A DNA stretch of 64,000 nt from Flavobacterium sp. 11 (GTDB lineage: Bacteria; Bacteroidota; Bacteroidia; Flavobacteriales; Flavobacteriaceae), in NCBI RefSeq assembly GCF_002754315.1, contig NZ_PEFE01000001.1, forward strand, positions 2,604,001 to 2,668,000, given 5' to 3'. The notes under the pieces are model-generated. The model worked only from the letters and a program-made list of their open reading frames with translations. It was not told where the DNA came from and made no database searches. Shown piece after piece: positions 24,635 through 33,302 of the stretch. The translations under genes and the position numbers were made by a program. Each line of letters starts with the position of its first letter. The first letter of the stretch is position 1.

Positions 24635-25186
24635 CTATTTTAAGTTACCAATTTCTTCAATTGGGTTGCGTCTTTTATCTTTCAATTGTTTAAAATGGGA
24701 AGGTGAGAGGCCGGTAACTTTTTTAAATTGGCTGGATAAATGTGCCACACTGCTGTAGTTCATTTTCCAAGCTATTTCAGTGATGTTTAATTCACCATAA
24801 ATAATCAGCTCTTTTATACGTTCAGTTTTGTGTGAAATTATAAATTGCTCGATTGTAGTTCCTTGCACTTCCGAAAATAAGTTGGAGAGGTACGTATAGT
24901 CGTGATTTAATTGTTGACTCAGATAATCAGAAAAATTAATTTTTATATTCTCTGTTGAATGGTGAACCATCTGGATAATTACATTTTTTATCTTTTCGAT
25001 TAGCATGGATTTTTTATCATCCATTAATTCAAGTCCGGAGTCCAAAAGTGCTCTTTTTAAAAGTTGCCTCTGGTCCATAGAGATATTTTCCATGATTTCA
25101 ACTTCACCTAAATCTACAACCATGAAGTGTAGTCCAAGTTTTTTTAATTCTTCTTTTACCGCCATCTTACAGCGATTACTTACCAT
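24635..25186 (-). CDS. AraC-family transcriptional regulator, candidate regulon activator
   Basis: 183 aa from ATG 25186. A TTG seven codons upstream (25207) would add KLYIKYM, but it lies inside a perfect -7 element (TATCTTTG, 25205-25212), so it may not be transcribed. Residues about 75-175 form the two-helix-turn-helix AraC domain: YLSQQLNHDYTYLSNLFSEVQGTTIEQF, then ITEIAWKMNYSSVAHLSSQFKKVTGLSP. The N-terminal 60 residues resemble a small alpha/beta ligand or metal-binding module. The gene is followed by the hybrid kinase and receiver and has the shared TGTAAC promoter itself. Confidence 0.85.
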   Translation of the reverse strand: MVSNRCKMAVKEELKKLGLHFMVVDLGEVEIMENISMDQRQLLKRALLDSGLELMDDKKSMLIEKIKNVIIQMVHHSTENIKINFSDYLSQQLNHDYTYLSNLFSEVQGTTIEQFIISHKTERIKELIIYGELNITEIAWKMNYSSVAHLSSQFKKVTGLSPSHFKQLKDKRRNPIEEIGNLK

Positions 25187-25204
25187 GTATTTTATGTATA
25201 GTTT

Positions 25205-25270
25205 CAAAGATATTTCGTTTACAGTTTAGAAAAATTATTTTTTTTCAGGTTAAAGTTACATTATATATTC
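25205..25270 (-). promoter_or_regulatory. TGTAAC-repeat promoter, site H (AraC/kinase/receiver operon)
   Basis: Minus strand: TGTAAC (25255-25260), 15 nt, AATAAT (25234-25239), 21 nt, perfect -7 element TATCTTTG (25205-25212). The GTGTGAAT box is poorly conserved (25263-25270). It suggests autoregulation. Confidence 0.68.
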
Positions 25271-25402
25271 TAATGAATAATTTATTAGAAGGATATCCAT
25301 CTATTATTCTCTTAAATCGTAGTTTTAAATATTAAAACAGTGAAAAATAGCGTATTATTTTTTTTGGATGACATAAATAAGCTGTGCTTTCATAAAGCAT
25401 AA

Positions 25403-25765
25403 TTAATTTTCGTACCCACTTTTTATAGTTGTTGAAATCATTTTGAATTGCACATTTGCATTAAAGGAATGTGTGGAGTGAGCCGGAATTATTATTCCTT
25501 CTCCTAATTTAAGCAGGTGTTTTATTTCGTTGATAAAAATCTCGGCTGTTCCGTCGATTATTTGCACATAATTATCAAAAGGTGATGTTCTTTCCGATAA
25601 TTCTTCGCCAGCATCAAATGATAAAGCAGTTATGTTTCCGGTAGTTTTTTTAATTATGGTTCTGCTTAAAACAGCATTTGGTATATACTGTATAATTTCA
25701 ACTATGATGTGTGATTGGGATTTTGTTAACTCACGGTTATCTATAGGTTTATTTTTATATTGCAT
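25403..25765 (-). CDS. Cupin-domain protein
   Basis: 120 aa, single small beta-barrel. Cupin motif 1 is reduced (FDAGEELSERTSPFDNYVQIIDGTAEI); motif 2 is GEGIIIPAHSTHSFNA. Several expected metal-ligand histidines of motif 1 are replaced, so metal binding is uncertain. It is the first gene upstream of the AraC operon on the same strand. A possible TACCTTCA -7-like sequence lies upstream, but not the TGTAAC repeats. Function unknown; small cupins often act in redox or ligand sensing. Confidence 0.75.
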   Translation of the reverse strand: MQYKNKPIDNRELTKSQSHIIVEIIQYIPNAVLSRTIIKKTTGNITALSFDAGEELSERTSPFDNYVQIIDGTAEIFINEIKHLLKLGEGIIIPAHSTHSFNANVQFKMISTTIKSGYEN

Positions 25766-25965
25766 ATTGACTATTTAATTGCTCTTCGATAAGTTGAGAT
25801 TTTGTGAAGGTAGTCGCTTTAAACCCAATTACGCTATATAATCGTATAAAAGAGTTGATTTTGGCCGAAAAGAGTCAATAATGAGATAGCTCGTTTGTTT
25901 ACATTATCAAAGATGTTGATAAACAGAATCTTTTTTCATAATAAATCAGTGTGGGACAAATTAGT

Positions 25966-26003
25966 AAAGCCTCTTTAATCTAAACTTAGATTAAAGAGGC
26001 TTT
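25966..26003. terminator. Rho-independent terminator after the 26051 lipoprotein
   Basis: A perfect 18-bp inverted repeat (AAAGCCTCTTTAATCTAA and complement) with a 2-nt centre, 47 bp past the stop. The rest of 25766-26050 contains no gene I can support. Confidence 0.8.
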
Positions 26004-26050
26004 CTGGGGCATAAAAGGGTTTATACTCGGGATTTGTTTTTATCAAAAAA

Positions 26051-26527
26051 TTAATTCATCGAAAAAGGAGTGACCCAATCCAATGATTTAATTGAGGAAA
26101 CTTTATTTTCTTGATTCATTGAAACACGAAGTTCTTTATTGGCTACTTTCTTTGAATACAGTGCTTTGTAGCGAAAAATTGTTGTTCCATCAAAATTATT
26201 TTTGTAAATCTCAACTAATTGAAGATCAATAAAAGTCCCATAATACTGGCGGAATCTAGTACAGGTTTTTGTCAATCTTTCCTCTGTTGTATTCTTGATG
26301 ACAGATTCTGTTGCTTCACTTTGGTTGAAAGGTTTGAATTTAGAGGTATTACAAGTCATTAAAACTCTCTTTCCTAATTCATAGGCTTTGTTTTTTTGGC
26401 TTTCATTAACTTCGGATAAACCAAGTTTTTCAATTTTAGCTTTCTCCGGTTCAGCAGTTGTAACCACTTTTTTTGATTTACATCCAATGAGCAGAAGAAT
26501 ACTGAATACAATAATTATTTTTTTCAT
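26051..26527 (-). CDS. Small lipoprotein downstream of an M23 peptidase
   Basis: 158 aa; signal with lipobox LLIGC (cysteine near residue 16). The mature part has an N-terminal helix (NESQKNKAYELGKRVLMTCN) and a compact alpha/beta body with TCTRFRQYYGTFIDLQLVEIY and TTIFRYKALYSKK, like NTF2/DUF-type folds. I do not recognise the family. It starts two bases after the stop of the M23 peptidase gene, so it is co-expressed with a cell-wall enzyme. Confidence 0.7.
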   Translation of the reverse strand: MKKIIIVFSILLLIGCKSKKVVTTAEPEKAKIEKLGLSEVNESQKNKAYELGKRVLMTCNTSKFKPFNQSEATESVIKNTTEERLTKTCTRFRQYYGTFIDLQLVEIYKNNFDGTTIFRYKALYSKKVANKELRVSMNQENKVSSIKSLDWVTPFSMN

Positions 26528-26529
26528 AT

Positions 26530-27207
26530 TTATATAATTTTTAATAAGATATTCGGATCTGGACAGTTCTTTAAATAATGCTTCAAGTCATTTTCACTGC
26601 AAACTCCAGGATAATCACCAAATGTTTGTGAAATTTCTTCAATAATCTGAAAATGTAAATGAGGTGCATAATCTCCATTCACGGAAGCATCTCCTAAAGT
26701 CGCTATTTGTTGTCCTTTTTCGAAAATATCACCAATTTTAATATCGCTGATACTTTCTAACGAAAGATGACCGTATAAAGTATAAAAACGTTGATTTTCT
26801 ATTTTATGTTCTAAGATAATCGTTGGACCATAATCTCCTACACCAGTATTGTAATTAAAACTATGAATAAATCCATCAAGTGCCGCTAATACTGGAGTTC
26901 CGGCTTTAATCCATAAATCTAAACCGATATGGATATTTCGTTCCTCAGTTTTAGAATCGTTGAAAATATCACTGCGTTTGTATAGATTTCTAATTTCATT
27001 ATACCCACCAAAAGCAACTTTTGCATTGTTTTCGTCTAAATAGTTTTCGATATATTTTTCAAAATCATTTGCAGTTTCAATAGTCCGTTTTGTAAAGTTT
27101 TCATTTTGTATCGATAAATCCAGTGGGATGTATTGGTCGTAATCTATTGATTTGTCTATCACTTTTACATTTTGGATGTCTTTTAAGATAGTTTCCAGTG
27201 CGGTCAT
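26530..27207 (-). CDS. M23-family (LytM-like) metallopeptidase
   Basis: 225 aa. The LytM fold is recognisable: NIHIGLDLWIKAGTPVLAALDG carries the H...D zinc ligands, and APHLHFQI carries the HxH motif. The active site thus looks complete, so it should cleave peptidoglycan cross-bridges or act on peptides. No signal peptide is visible, which is unusual for a cell-wall enzyme; a cytosolic or non-classically exported role is possible. The small lipoprotein follows after two bases. Confidence 0.85.
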   Translation of the reverse strand: MTALETILKDIQNVKVIDKSIDYDQYIPLDLSIQNENFTKRTIETANDFEKYIENYLDENNAKVAFGGYNEIRNLYKRSDIFNDSKTEERNIHIGLDLWIKAGTPVLAALDGFIHSFNYNTGVGDYGPTIILEHKIENQRFYTLYGHLSLESISDIKIGDIFEKGQQIATLGDASVNGDYAPHLHFQIIEEISQTFGDYPGVCSENDLKHYLKNCPDPNILLKII

Positions 27208-27312
27208 AATTTGTATTAATTTTTATAATTCTTAAATTTAAAATAAAAAATGGCAACATAAAAATTTAGGTAGTATTATAACTTTTAATTGTGAAAAATG
27301 TTTCTAAAAAAA

Positions 27313-27340
27313 ATGCCAATATGAAATTTCATATTGGCAT
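27313..27340. terminator. Terminator after the 85-aa lipoprotein
   Basis: A 14-bp perfect palindromic stem beginning ATGCCAATATGAAA, followed by a T-run on the minus strand. Confidence 0.8.
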
Positions 27341-27371
27341 TCTAATACTTTGTCGACATAATAATGGGATA

Positions 27372-27629
27372 TTACTTTTTGATCTCCACTTTAGCTTCAC
27401 CACCGGAAAGTTCTACGCTGGTTTTAGTTTTTCCATCTTTTGTAGTCACACTTACACCATCGGTAGCTACTTTTATTGATGTGCTATCTTTAGCTTCGGT
27501 AGTGACAGTTGTAGTTGTCTCACTTGAAGTTTCAGTTTGTGTTGCTGGAACTGGAGTTTCTTCTTTTTTCTTGCAGGAAACAATCGCAAGTAGTGATAGG
27601 ATTCCTAAAAACAATGATGCTTTTTTCAT
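27372..27629 (-). CDS. Small Thr/Ser-rich lipoprotein
   Basis: 85 aa. Signal peptide with lipobox AIVSC (cysteine at residue 19), then a lysine patch and a threonine/serine/glutamate-rich low-complexity linker (TQTETSSETTTTVTTEAK). It ends with a short repeated strand-like tail. No enzymatic motif. A surface or periplasmic structural lipoprotein is likely. It has its own terminator and lies between the M23 gene and the E1 gene. Confidence 0.7.
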   Translation of the reverse strand: MKKASLFLGILSLLAIVSCKKKEETPVPATQTETSSETTTTVTTEAKDSTSIKVATDGVSVTTKDGKTKTSVELSGGEAKVEIKK

Positions 27630-27722
27630 ATTTTATGTTTTATGGTTATTAGCCAATTAATTGATTTACAATTTACTGTTTTAAATCTTTAAAAGAGAAA
27701 ATTGGTTTATTATTTTTAAAAA

Positions 27723-27751
27723 AAAATCCCAATCGTAAAGATTGGGATTTT
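27723..27751. terminator. Terminator after the E1 dehydrogenase gene
   Basis: 12-bp stem AAAATCCCAATC with complement, 5-nt loop, 19 bp past the stop on the minus strand with a T-run. Confidence 0.82.
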
Positions 27752-27769
27752 AATTTATAATATTAGTTC

Positions 27770-30178
27770 TTAATACAAATTTGGATATTTCGAAGGATTA
27801 ACTTCATTCATCATTGCATAGACTTTTTCAAAAATATCCTCTGCAGAAGGTTTTGAAAAATAGTCTCCGTCCGTTCCATAAGCAGGTCTGTGTGCTTTTG
27901 CAGTTAAGGTTTGCGGTTTACTGTCTAAATAGTTATAGGCGTCTTGTTGCTCAATTATTTGTTGTAAAATATAAGCTGAAGCTCCGCCTGGAACATCTTC
28001 GTCAATAACTAGTAAGCGATTTGTTTTAGCAATACTTTTTACCACATCTTGGTTGATGTCAAATGGTAGTAAAGACTGTAAATCGATAATCTCACAATCA
28101 ATACCTACTTCAAGAAGCTCATTTGCTGCTTGTTGCACTAATCGCAATGTTGAACCGTATGAAACTAACGTAATATCAGCACCTTCTTTCAACGTTTCCA
28201 CAACACCAATTGGAGTTTTGAATTCGCCATAGTTCAAAGGCATTTTTTCTTTCAATCGGTAACCATTTAGGCATTCGATTACTAATGCGGGTTCATCACA
28301 TTCTAACAAACTGTTATAAAATCCTGCTGCTTGAGTCATATTTCTTGGAACTAATACATGAATTCCTCGTATAGCATTTATGATCATTCCCATAGGAGAA
28401 CCGGAATGCCAGATTCCTTCTAAACGATGACCACGGGTACGGATAATTAATGGCGCTTTTTGTTTTCCAACAGTACGGTATCTTAGTGTTGCTAAATCAT
28501 CACTCATGATTTGTATTGCGTACAATAAATAATCTAAATATTGAATTTCAGCAATTGGGCGTAAGCCTCTTAATGCCATTCCAATTCCTTGACCTAATAT
28601 GGTAGCTTCACGAATTCCGACATCGGCAACACGTAATTCTCCATATTTTTCCTGCATTCCTTCTAAACCTTGATTCACATCACCAATATTTCCGGCATCT
28701 TCACCAAAAATTAATGTTTCAGGATATTTTGTAAAAATAGCATCGAAATTATCACGTAAAATCATGCGGCCATCCGTATCTTCTTTGGCATTTTCTGGAT
28801 ATACCGGAAGTACTTTTTCTACAGAAAAGACATTTAAATCTGTTTCTGAAAATAAGTTACTGCTAAATTTTTCCTGTGTAGTTTTAGTATAAGAACTGAT
28901 CCATTGTGACAATTCTTCTTTACCGTTTTCATTTAGGATTAAGCGTAAAACTTTACGTGCTGTAACTAGAATTTCCTTTTTCAACGGTGATTTAATACTA
29001 TTTAAATCAGATGTGAATTGTAAAATTCTATCTTTATTTTTACTGGTTTCAGCTATTTTTTCTAATAATCCCACCAGTTGTTTTTGCTCTTCAATAATAG
29101 GTTCAATAAATGCATTCCAGGCAGCTTTTTTACCTTCTAAAACATCTTTTTTGGCTTGAGCATCAATAGCATCAATTTCTTCTGGTGACGCAATATTGAT
29201 GGCAATCATCCATAATTTCATTTGGCGGATACAATCAAAATCTCTTTCCCATGCCAAACGATTTGCATCTTTATATCTTTCATGAGAACCTGAACTAGAA
29301 TGTCCTTGTGGTTGTGTCAATTCATTTACGTGAATTAAAACAGGAATGTGGTTTTCACGGGCAATATCAGCAGCTTTTTCGTAAGTAGCAATTAAGTCAG
29401 CATAATCCCAACCTTTTACTTTCAGTATTTCATAGCCATTACTGCCATTTTCTCTTTGGTATCCTTTTAAAATCTCAGAGATATTTTCTTTAGTAGTTTG
29501 GTGTTTTGCATGTACAGAAATTCCATACTCATCGTCCCAAACGCTCATAACCATAGGCACTTGTAATACACCTGCAGCATTTATGGTTTCAAAAAATAAA
29601 CCTTCAGAGGTACTTGCATTTCCTATTGTTCCCCATGCAATCTCATTTCCTTCATTAGAAAAATTAGCCGCATTTGGTATTCCAGAAACTTGTCTGTATA
29701 TTTTTGAAGCTTGAGCAAGTCCTAATAATCTTGGCATTTGTCCAGCCGTTGGAGAAATATCAGCACTTGAGTTCTTTTGTTTTGTTAAGTTTTTCCAAGT
29801 TCCGTCTTCGTTTAAACTATGAGTGGCAAAGTGACCGCCCATTTGTCTTCCTGCTGACATTGGCTCTTGTTCAACATCTGTATGACCATATAAACCTGCA
29901 AAAAATTGTTGCACGGTTAATTCTCCAATAGCCATCATAAAAGTTTGATCACGATAATACCCGGAACGGAAGTCACCATTTTTAAAGGCTTTTGCCATGG
30001 CTAATTGTGGTACTTCTTTTCCATCACCAAAAATGCCAAATTTAGCCTTTCCAGTCAATACTTCTTTACGTCCTAAAAGACTGCATTCTCTACTGATTAT
30101 AGCTAACTTATAGTCATTCAGCACCTCGATTTTGAAATCTTCAAATGTCAATGTAGTATTGGTTTTTTCTTTTATCAT
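27770..30178 (-). CDS. Fused alpha/beta E1 of a branched-chain 2-oxoacid dehydrogenase
   Basis: 802 aa. The N-terminal half is the E1 alpha thiamine-diphosphate domain (EVPQLAMAKAFKNGDFRSGYYRDQT, SAGRQMGGHF). The C-terminal half is E1 beta with the pyrimidine-binding and transketolase C-terminal domains (LIFGEDAGNIGDVNQGL, RVADVGIREATILGQGIGMA, LLVIDEDVPGGASAYI). It decarboxylates branched-chain 2-oxoacids and transfers the acyl group to E2; in Bacteroidota this feeds branched fatty acids. The usual GDG of the TPP motif reads GNA here (IGNASTSEG). E2/E3 genes are not nearby. Confidence 0.88.
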   Translation of the reverse strand: MIKEKTNTTLTFEDFKIEVLNDYKLAIISRECSLLGRKEVLTGKAKFGIFGDGKEVPQLAMAKAFKNGDFRSGYYRDQTFMMAIGELTVQQFFAGLYGHTDVEQEPMSAGRQMGGHFATHSLNEDGTWKNLTKQKNSSADISPTAGQMPRLLGLAQASKIYRQVSGIPNAANFSNEGNEIAWGTIGNASTSEGLFFETINAAGVLQVPMVMSVWDDEYGISVHAKHQTTKENISEILKGYQRENGSNGYEILKVKGWDYADLIATYEKAADIARENHIPVLIHVNELTQPQGHSSSGSHERYKDANRLAWERDFDCIRQMKLWMIAINIASPEEIDAIDAQAKKDVLEGKKAAWNAFIEPIIEEQKQLVGLLEKIAETSKNKDRILQFTSDLNSIKSPLKKEILVTARKVLRLILNENGKEELSQWISSYTKTTQEKFSSNLFSETDLNVFSVEKVLPVYPENAKEDTDGRMILRDNFDAIFTKYPETLIFGEDAGNIGDVNQGLEGMQEKYGELRVADVGIREATILGQGIGMALRGLRPIAEIQYLDYLLYAIQIMSDDLATLRYRTVGKQKAPLIIRTRGHRLEGIWHSGSPMGMIINAIRGIHVLVPRNMTQAAGFYNSLLECDEPALVIECLNGYRLKEKMPLNYGEFKTPIGVVETLKEGADITLVSYGSTLRLVQQAANELLEVGIDCEIIDLQSLLPFDINQDVVKSIAKTNRLLVIDEDVPGGASAYILQQIIEQQDAYNYLDSKPQTLTAKAHRPAYGTDGDYFSKPSAEDIFEKVYAMMNEVNPSKYPNLY

Positions 30179-30364
30179 AATTGAAAAGTATAACTTTGTG
30201 AGGCAAATTTACTTAAAAACTAGCTATTTTCATAATTCATTAAAAAAAATATAATTTAATTATTGCAATTTATTCTAATAAAAAGAACTTTATTTTTTTG
30301 TTATATGTAATTTTAAATTCATTTTAATGAGAATAGTTTAATGAATAATGAAAATTATATTGGA

Positions 30365-33193
30365 TTAGAACCATTTTCGATTAAAAAGATTGATTAATGT
30401 TTTAGGCGAAAAAGTAACTATAAATCGTACTTTCTCGTTATAATTATTTTGCGCTATTTCCCATCCATTATTCGAATATACAGGAAAATACAGCTCAAAG
30501 TAATCTGTAACAAGGTTGAGACGAATCCCGCTGTCGTATAAAAACTTTGCATTTTGGCTTTTATTTTTAATAAAACCGACATCTCCATAAATTTCTATCC
30601 AGTTCCATATGCTCACACTTGCATTTAAACTGGTAATCCATCTATTAGCATACGGAGTATCCATTTTTGATTTAAAACCACCTTCTGCCATTATGAATTG
30701 TTGACTGTAAAAACCAGTGCTCTCTGAACGTCCAAAATAATTATAATCAAACAAATAATCGGTAGGTCGGTCTGATGCGAAACTAAAAAAATCAGATTCG
30801 GTTTTGTTGTATAAAAAACTACCTGCATAGAATCGCAAATTAATTTGACGATTGTTTTCAAAAAGCTTTCGATATTCTATTTCTCCGTTTACTTTTCCAA
30901 ACTTCCCCGAAATTTGAATATCAGAACTAAAATTGAAATGATTCGTTACTTCGGTTTTTGTATTGACATAGCGTGCGTCAAAAATGGAATAATTAGATGG
31001 GGCATTGTCCATTGTAAAAGCACTTTTTTCCTTGTTTACGATAACTTGTCGCAAAAGAATCAGTTGTTTTCTGTTATCTCTGAAATTAGGCTCCCGAATT
31101 CGCAATTGAACCATAGGATTTATTCTCAGGTAAGAAGCATCTTGCGCATAATGAAAGTAAGAACCGCTAACAGAATATTTTACATTATAAAGCGTGCTGT
31201 TTCGATAATTCTGATTAACTGCAAATGAAACTAATCCAGATAAATTATTAGATTTAGTAGAGTAGGATGGATTGATGTCAAATGTGAATGGCTTGTCCAA
31301 AATAGTTTTATTATGCAATCGTATTCCGGGAGTTATTCCGTCGTATAAATTATAATATATAGACGGAACGTATAAAACTTGATTGTAATAAGGATCTTCT
31401 AAATCTTTTAAAAACACAAACTTAACCGGACGGTTATTCGGAAAAAAACCATCTAGTTTTTTCCAGTTATTTCTTAAATTATATTCAGGGACTTCATTCT
31501 TTAAATTTAAAATAATTTTATCTGCACCATTTCTCGGAAACGTAAAAGTACTGTCGCATTCTTCAATATCCAGCCATTGTTTAAAAACTACCGCGCCTTT
31601 TTTTGTACCATAAACAGGGATGGGAATAGGAGTTTCTGTCTTGTTTATTACTGAAAAAGTGATGCTGTCTTTGGTTTTCTTAACACTGGAAAATTTATAG
31701 TCAATAATAGCTCTGGAATTAATTATGGTATTGAAAAACCAATTAATGTCTTTGTCGGTATTTGATTTTAATATAGTTTCAAAATCTGTTTTGGAAACTT
31801 GTTTGATCTGATTTTGATTGTAAAATTGTTTGATACTGGCAGGTACAGCATCATTTTGTAAATAATCATCTAAAAATCGAATACTTAATCCGGAACGATA
31901 TTTACTGGCTATTTGTTCATTGAATTTTATCAACGTGTTTTTTGGATCTCCAAGTGCTTGATCCAGGTTTTTTCGAGCCATCAGCATATAGAAATAACTA
32001 TACTGATCATTAAAACCAATATTGGCAATATTATAACTCTTCAATAGTCGGAGGTTAGACACACTTCCCATCATTTTAGTATTTGGGTGATTTTCATCCA
32101 TATACTTCATCATGGCATAAACCTGCAAACCATCATATATCCAATTGTCTTTTCGGGGGTCTAATTGTAAACTTGTTTTTAAATATTCATTCAGATAGGT
32201 TTTCAGAAATTTAATTTCAAAAAGAAATTCATCTGAAAAGGGACTTATAAAAGAAGGAAGCTGATTCAAGCCATAAAAAGGATTTCTCTCATAATCCGTT
32301 TGAGAAACAATAATCTTTTCATGTGGATATTTTCCAATTAAATCGTTTGCAAAATTCACAATTCGATCGATTACAATCGCTTTTTGAATATTATCTAATT
32401 TATTGTTTCTTAAATCGGTCAGTACTTCAATAGCACTATTTGTATAACTTTCAAAATGGGTTTTTGGCTCTATGATAAGATTGAAATCGGCCCTGTTATT
32501 TCCCGATAATTTATAATTTATAAAAGGGTCATTAACACTTGATTTACTGCTTTTTAAATCAGAAATAGCTTCGAAATTTTTAGGTGTTTTTAAATCAATT
32601 TCAAAACTTGAATAAGCATTGGCAATATCATCTAAATTGGTATTACTGTAGCGTATAAAATCATGATTTTCATAACGGGCTGGCGTAAGAAACCAGTTTT
32701 TAAGGTGTATAATTCCGTTATTATTGTATCCGTATTTTGTGAATTTATCGCTTGGAATTTTAGTTAGATAAGTCAGCTGCAAAACAATTTTTTGATTCGG
32801 AAGTAAATTTTGGCTTAATTTAATTTCAATCAAATCAGGATTTCTATCTGGTCTTTCCCATGATAAAACCAATTTATTTGCATCTAAAATGATTACATTT
32901 TTCGTGCTTCCGCGCTCTTCTTCTTTCGCTAAGTGAAAACCTCTATAAAACTCATCAGAAAAACGTTTGGCTAAAGGAGTATTTTTAGTAGAAAAAGCAT
33001 TATTCCAATCGTTCAGTACAATCGAGGTTAACGTATCGTTTGACTGATTAAAAAAAGTAATTTGTTGTTGAATATTCAACGTTTTATTCTCCGTATTTAA
33101 CTCAGCCGTTATATCAGAATGATGTTGTGCATATTGCTTTACAGAAAGTAATAAAACAAGAGCATAAAACGTAATTTTAAAGAATGAGTTCAA
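30365..33193 (-). CDS. Degenerate M1-peptidase-like protein with C-terminal outer-membrane barrel
   Basis: 942 aa. Start is TTG 33193; a TAA lies three codons upstream and no ATG gives the signal peptide (FYALVLLLSVKQYAQ). Residues about 20-560 resemble an M1/gluzincin aminopeptidase (N-terminal beta-saddle, helical domain with IYDGLQVYAMMKYMDENHP where catalytic helices would be), but no HExxH is present, so peptidase activity is unlikely. Residues about 600-942 look like a beta-barrel (SGSYFHYAQDASYLRINPM, final SPKTLINLFNRKWF). It is probably an outer-membrane receptor or assembly factor. Seen in flavobacteria as an uncharacterised gluzincin-like protein. Confidence 0.65.
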   Translation of the reverse strand: MNSFFKITFYALVLLLSVKQYAQHHSDITAELNTENKTLNIQQQITFFNQSNDTLTSIVLNDWNNAFSTKNTPLAKRFSDEFYRGFHLAKEEERGSTKNVIILDANKLVLSWERPDRNPDLIEIKLSQNLLPNQKIVLQLTYLTKIPSDKFTKYGYNNNGIIHLKNWFLTPARYENHDFIRYSNTNLDDIANAYSSFEIDLKTPKNFEAISDLKSSKSSVNDPFINYKLSGNNRADFNLIIEPKTHFESYTNSAIEVLTDLRNNKLDNIQKAIVIDRIVNFANDLIGKYPHEKIIVSQTDYERNPFYGLNQLPSFISPFSDEFLFEIKFLKTYLNEYLKTSLQLDPRKDNWIYDGLQVYAMMKYMDENHPNTKMMGSVSNLRLLKSYNIANIGFNDQYSYFYMLMARKNLDQALGDPKNTLIKFNEQIASKYRSGLSIRFLDDYLQNDAVPASIKQFYNQNQIKQVSKTDFETILKSNTDKDINWFFNTIINSRAIIDYKFSSVKKTKDSITFSVINKTETPIPIPVYGTKKGAVVFKQWLDIEECDSTFTFPRNGADKIILNLKNEVPEYNLRNNWKKLDGFFPNNRPVKFVFLKDLEDPYYNQVLYVPSIYYNLYDGITPGIRLHNKTILDKPFTFDINPSYSTKSNNLSGLVSFAVNQNYRNSTLYNVKYSVSGSYFHYAQDASYLRINPMVQLRIREPNFRDNRKQLILLRQVIVNKEKSAFTMDNAPSNYSIFDARYVNTKTEVTNHFNFSSDIQISGKFGKVNGEIEYRKLFENNRQINLRFYAGSFLYNKTESDFFSFASDRPTDYLFDYNYFGRSESTGFYSQQFIMAEGGFKSKMDTPYANRWITSLNASVSIWNWIEIYGDVGFIKNKSQNAKFLYDSGIRLNLVTDYFELYFPVYSNNGWEIAQNNYNEKVRFIVTFSPKTLINLFNRKWF

Positions 33194-33272
33194 ATTCAGA
33201 TATTAATTTATTAAAAAAATAAATATACTTTTTTTTAGAATAAAACACTATAAAAACAGTCTAATTAACATA

Positions 33273-33301
33273 AAAAAAGCTGTTGATTAGACAGCTTTTT
33301 T
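33273..33301. terminator. Terminator after the LOG gene
   Basis: 11-bp stem AAAAAAGCTGT with complement and a 7-nt loop immediately past the stop at 33303 on the minus strand. Confidence 0.75.
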
Positions 33302-33302
33302 G

